Below, piece after piece: positions 63,611-64,000 of a DNA stretch of 64,000 nt (positions within the stretch are counted from its first letter, which is position 1; the number at the start of each line of letters is the position of its first letter). Made by a program: the position numbers and the translations under genes. This DNA is from an uncultured Maribacter sp. (GTDB lineage: Bacteria; Bacteroidota; Bacteroidia; Flavobacteriales; Flavobacteriaceae): contig NZ_CANMTX010000003.1 in assembly GCF_947500985.1 (NCBI RefSeq), positions 558,001 through 622,000 of the forward strand, given 5' to 3'. Below the pieces are notes generated by a model. It ran no database searches. It saw only the letters and a program-made list of their open reading frames with translations, and was not told where the DNA came from.

Positions 63611-64000
63611 TTACAAATTTTTGAGCGCGAGTTTAATTATATTCTCGACACTTAGAGAAGCATCTTGACTAAGCACTTTATCGACAACCCTCTCTGATTG
63701 TTTACGTGCGAAGCCTAGAACTTCTAAAGCAGATAACGCTTCATCTTTATTTGTATTGTTTATACTTAGTGAAAGTTCATCTATATCGTAAACTTTTAAT
63801 ACCTTATCTCTAAGATCCAAAATTACACGTTGTGCGGTTTTGGCTCCTATACCTTTTACGGCCTGTATTGATGCAACATCTCCGTTAGCAATGGCATCTC
63901 TTACCTGAGAAGGAGACATAGATGAAAGCATGGTTCTGGCTATACTTGATCCAATACCGGAAACAGATAGCAATAATCGGAATATTTCACGTTCAGATTT
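63611..64000 (-). CDS. ruvA: Holliday junction helicase subunit RuvA, C-terminal part (runs off window)
   Basis: About 129 residues are visible; the frame continues past the right edge without a start. Two helix-hairpin-helix motifs are present (LLSVSGIGSSIARTML and IQAVKGIGAKTAQRVILDL), then a linker and domain III (DEALSALEVLGFARKQSERVVDKVL), as in RuvA. Its stop lies five bases before sprA, implying shared transcription. Missing about 60 N-terminal residues. Confidence 0.93.
   Translation of the reverse strand, partial: KSEREIFRLLLSVSGIGSSIARTMLSSMSPSQVRDAIANGDVASIQAVKGIGAKTAQRVILDLRDKVLKVYDIDELSLSINNTNKDEALSALEVLGFARKQSERVVDKVLSQDASLSVENIIKLALKNL

Noticed and set aside
1..64000. CRISPR arrays, insertion sequences, integrases or large direct repeats.
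   Set aside because: No regularly spaced repeats, transposase motifs or terminal inverted repeats were noticed; gene order looks like stable chromosome.

Overview
The window is AT-rich bacterial chromosome, almost certainly from a marine-type Flavobacteriaceae (Bacteroidota). Evidence: a complete sprA (type IX secretion translocon), two PorP/SprF-family proteins, a large secreted protein with a type B (gliding-motility-associated) C-terminal sorting domain, few Shine-Dalgarno-like leaders, and several promoters of the Bacteroidota form TTG-N18-20-TAnnTTTG. Genus (Maribacter/Zobellia-like) is only a guess. It is densely coding: no gene-free stretch exceeds 300 bases, and I see no insertion sequence, prophage, integrase or CRISPR array.

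Layout. 1-4.2 kb: end of an alpha/beta hydrolase, a small holin-like membrane protein, then the protein-quality block tig-clpP-clpX. 4.2-14.5 kb: a small hydrolase, a bacterial GH3 acyl-amidosynthetase-like enzyme, a DUF2797 protein, an sppA - queuosine precursor transporter - AsmA-like operon, a folK-deoxynucleoside kinase fusion and a SpoU-type RNA methyltransferase. 14.6-19.6 kb: mutS, tRNA-Gly and tRNA-Leu, a SanA/YdcF-like protein and an Nramp-related transporter lacking the canonical metal-binding motifs. 19.6-26.6 kb: a T9SS/gliding-type module (OmpA-family anchor, PorP/SprF, Calx-beta adhesin). 26.8-31.2 kb: fabD, gamma carbonic anhydrase and a LytTR two-component pair. 31.4-38.7 kb: a von Willebrand lipoprotein, a second PorP/SprF, a NifU-like protein, dodecin, a DUF255 thioredoxin-like protein, an MscS channel and tsaB.

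38.8-48.3 kb is one eight-gene minus-strand efflux operon: four FtsX/MacB-type permeases, one ATPase, two membrane-fusion adaptors and one TolC-like outer-membrane protein, apparently built by duplicating a permease-permease-adaptor unit. 48.4-53.7 kb is a cytochrome oxidase assembly/structural cluster (heme O synthase, two subunit III proteins, subunit IV, a cysteine-less SCO-like protein, SCO, DUF420 and a tiny CxxC membrane protein). 53.8-64 kb: a metallo-beta-lactamase-fold protein, TonB, VanZ-like protein, gcvH, sprA and the C-terminal part of ruvA.

Functionally, the window joins housekeeping genes to envelope biology: SprA at one end exports proteins such as the Calx-beta adhesin, whose neighbours PorP/SprF and the OmpA protein probably attach it to the cell surface. 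No wholly new system is obvious. The least-explained parts are the cysteine-less SCO/CxxC pair in the oxidase cluster, the four-permease/one-ATPase efflux operon, and the motif-less Nramp relative.
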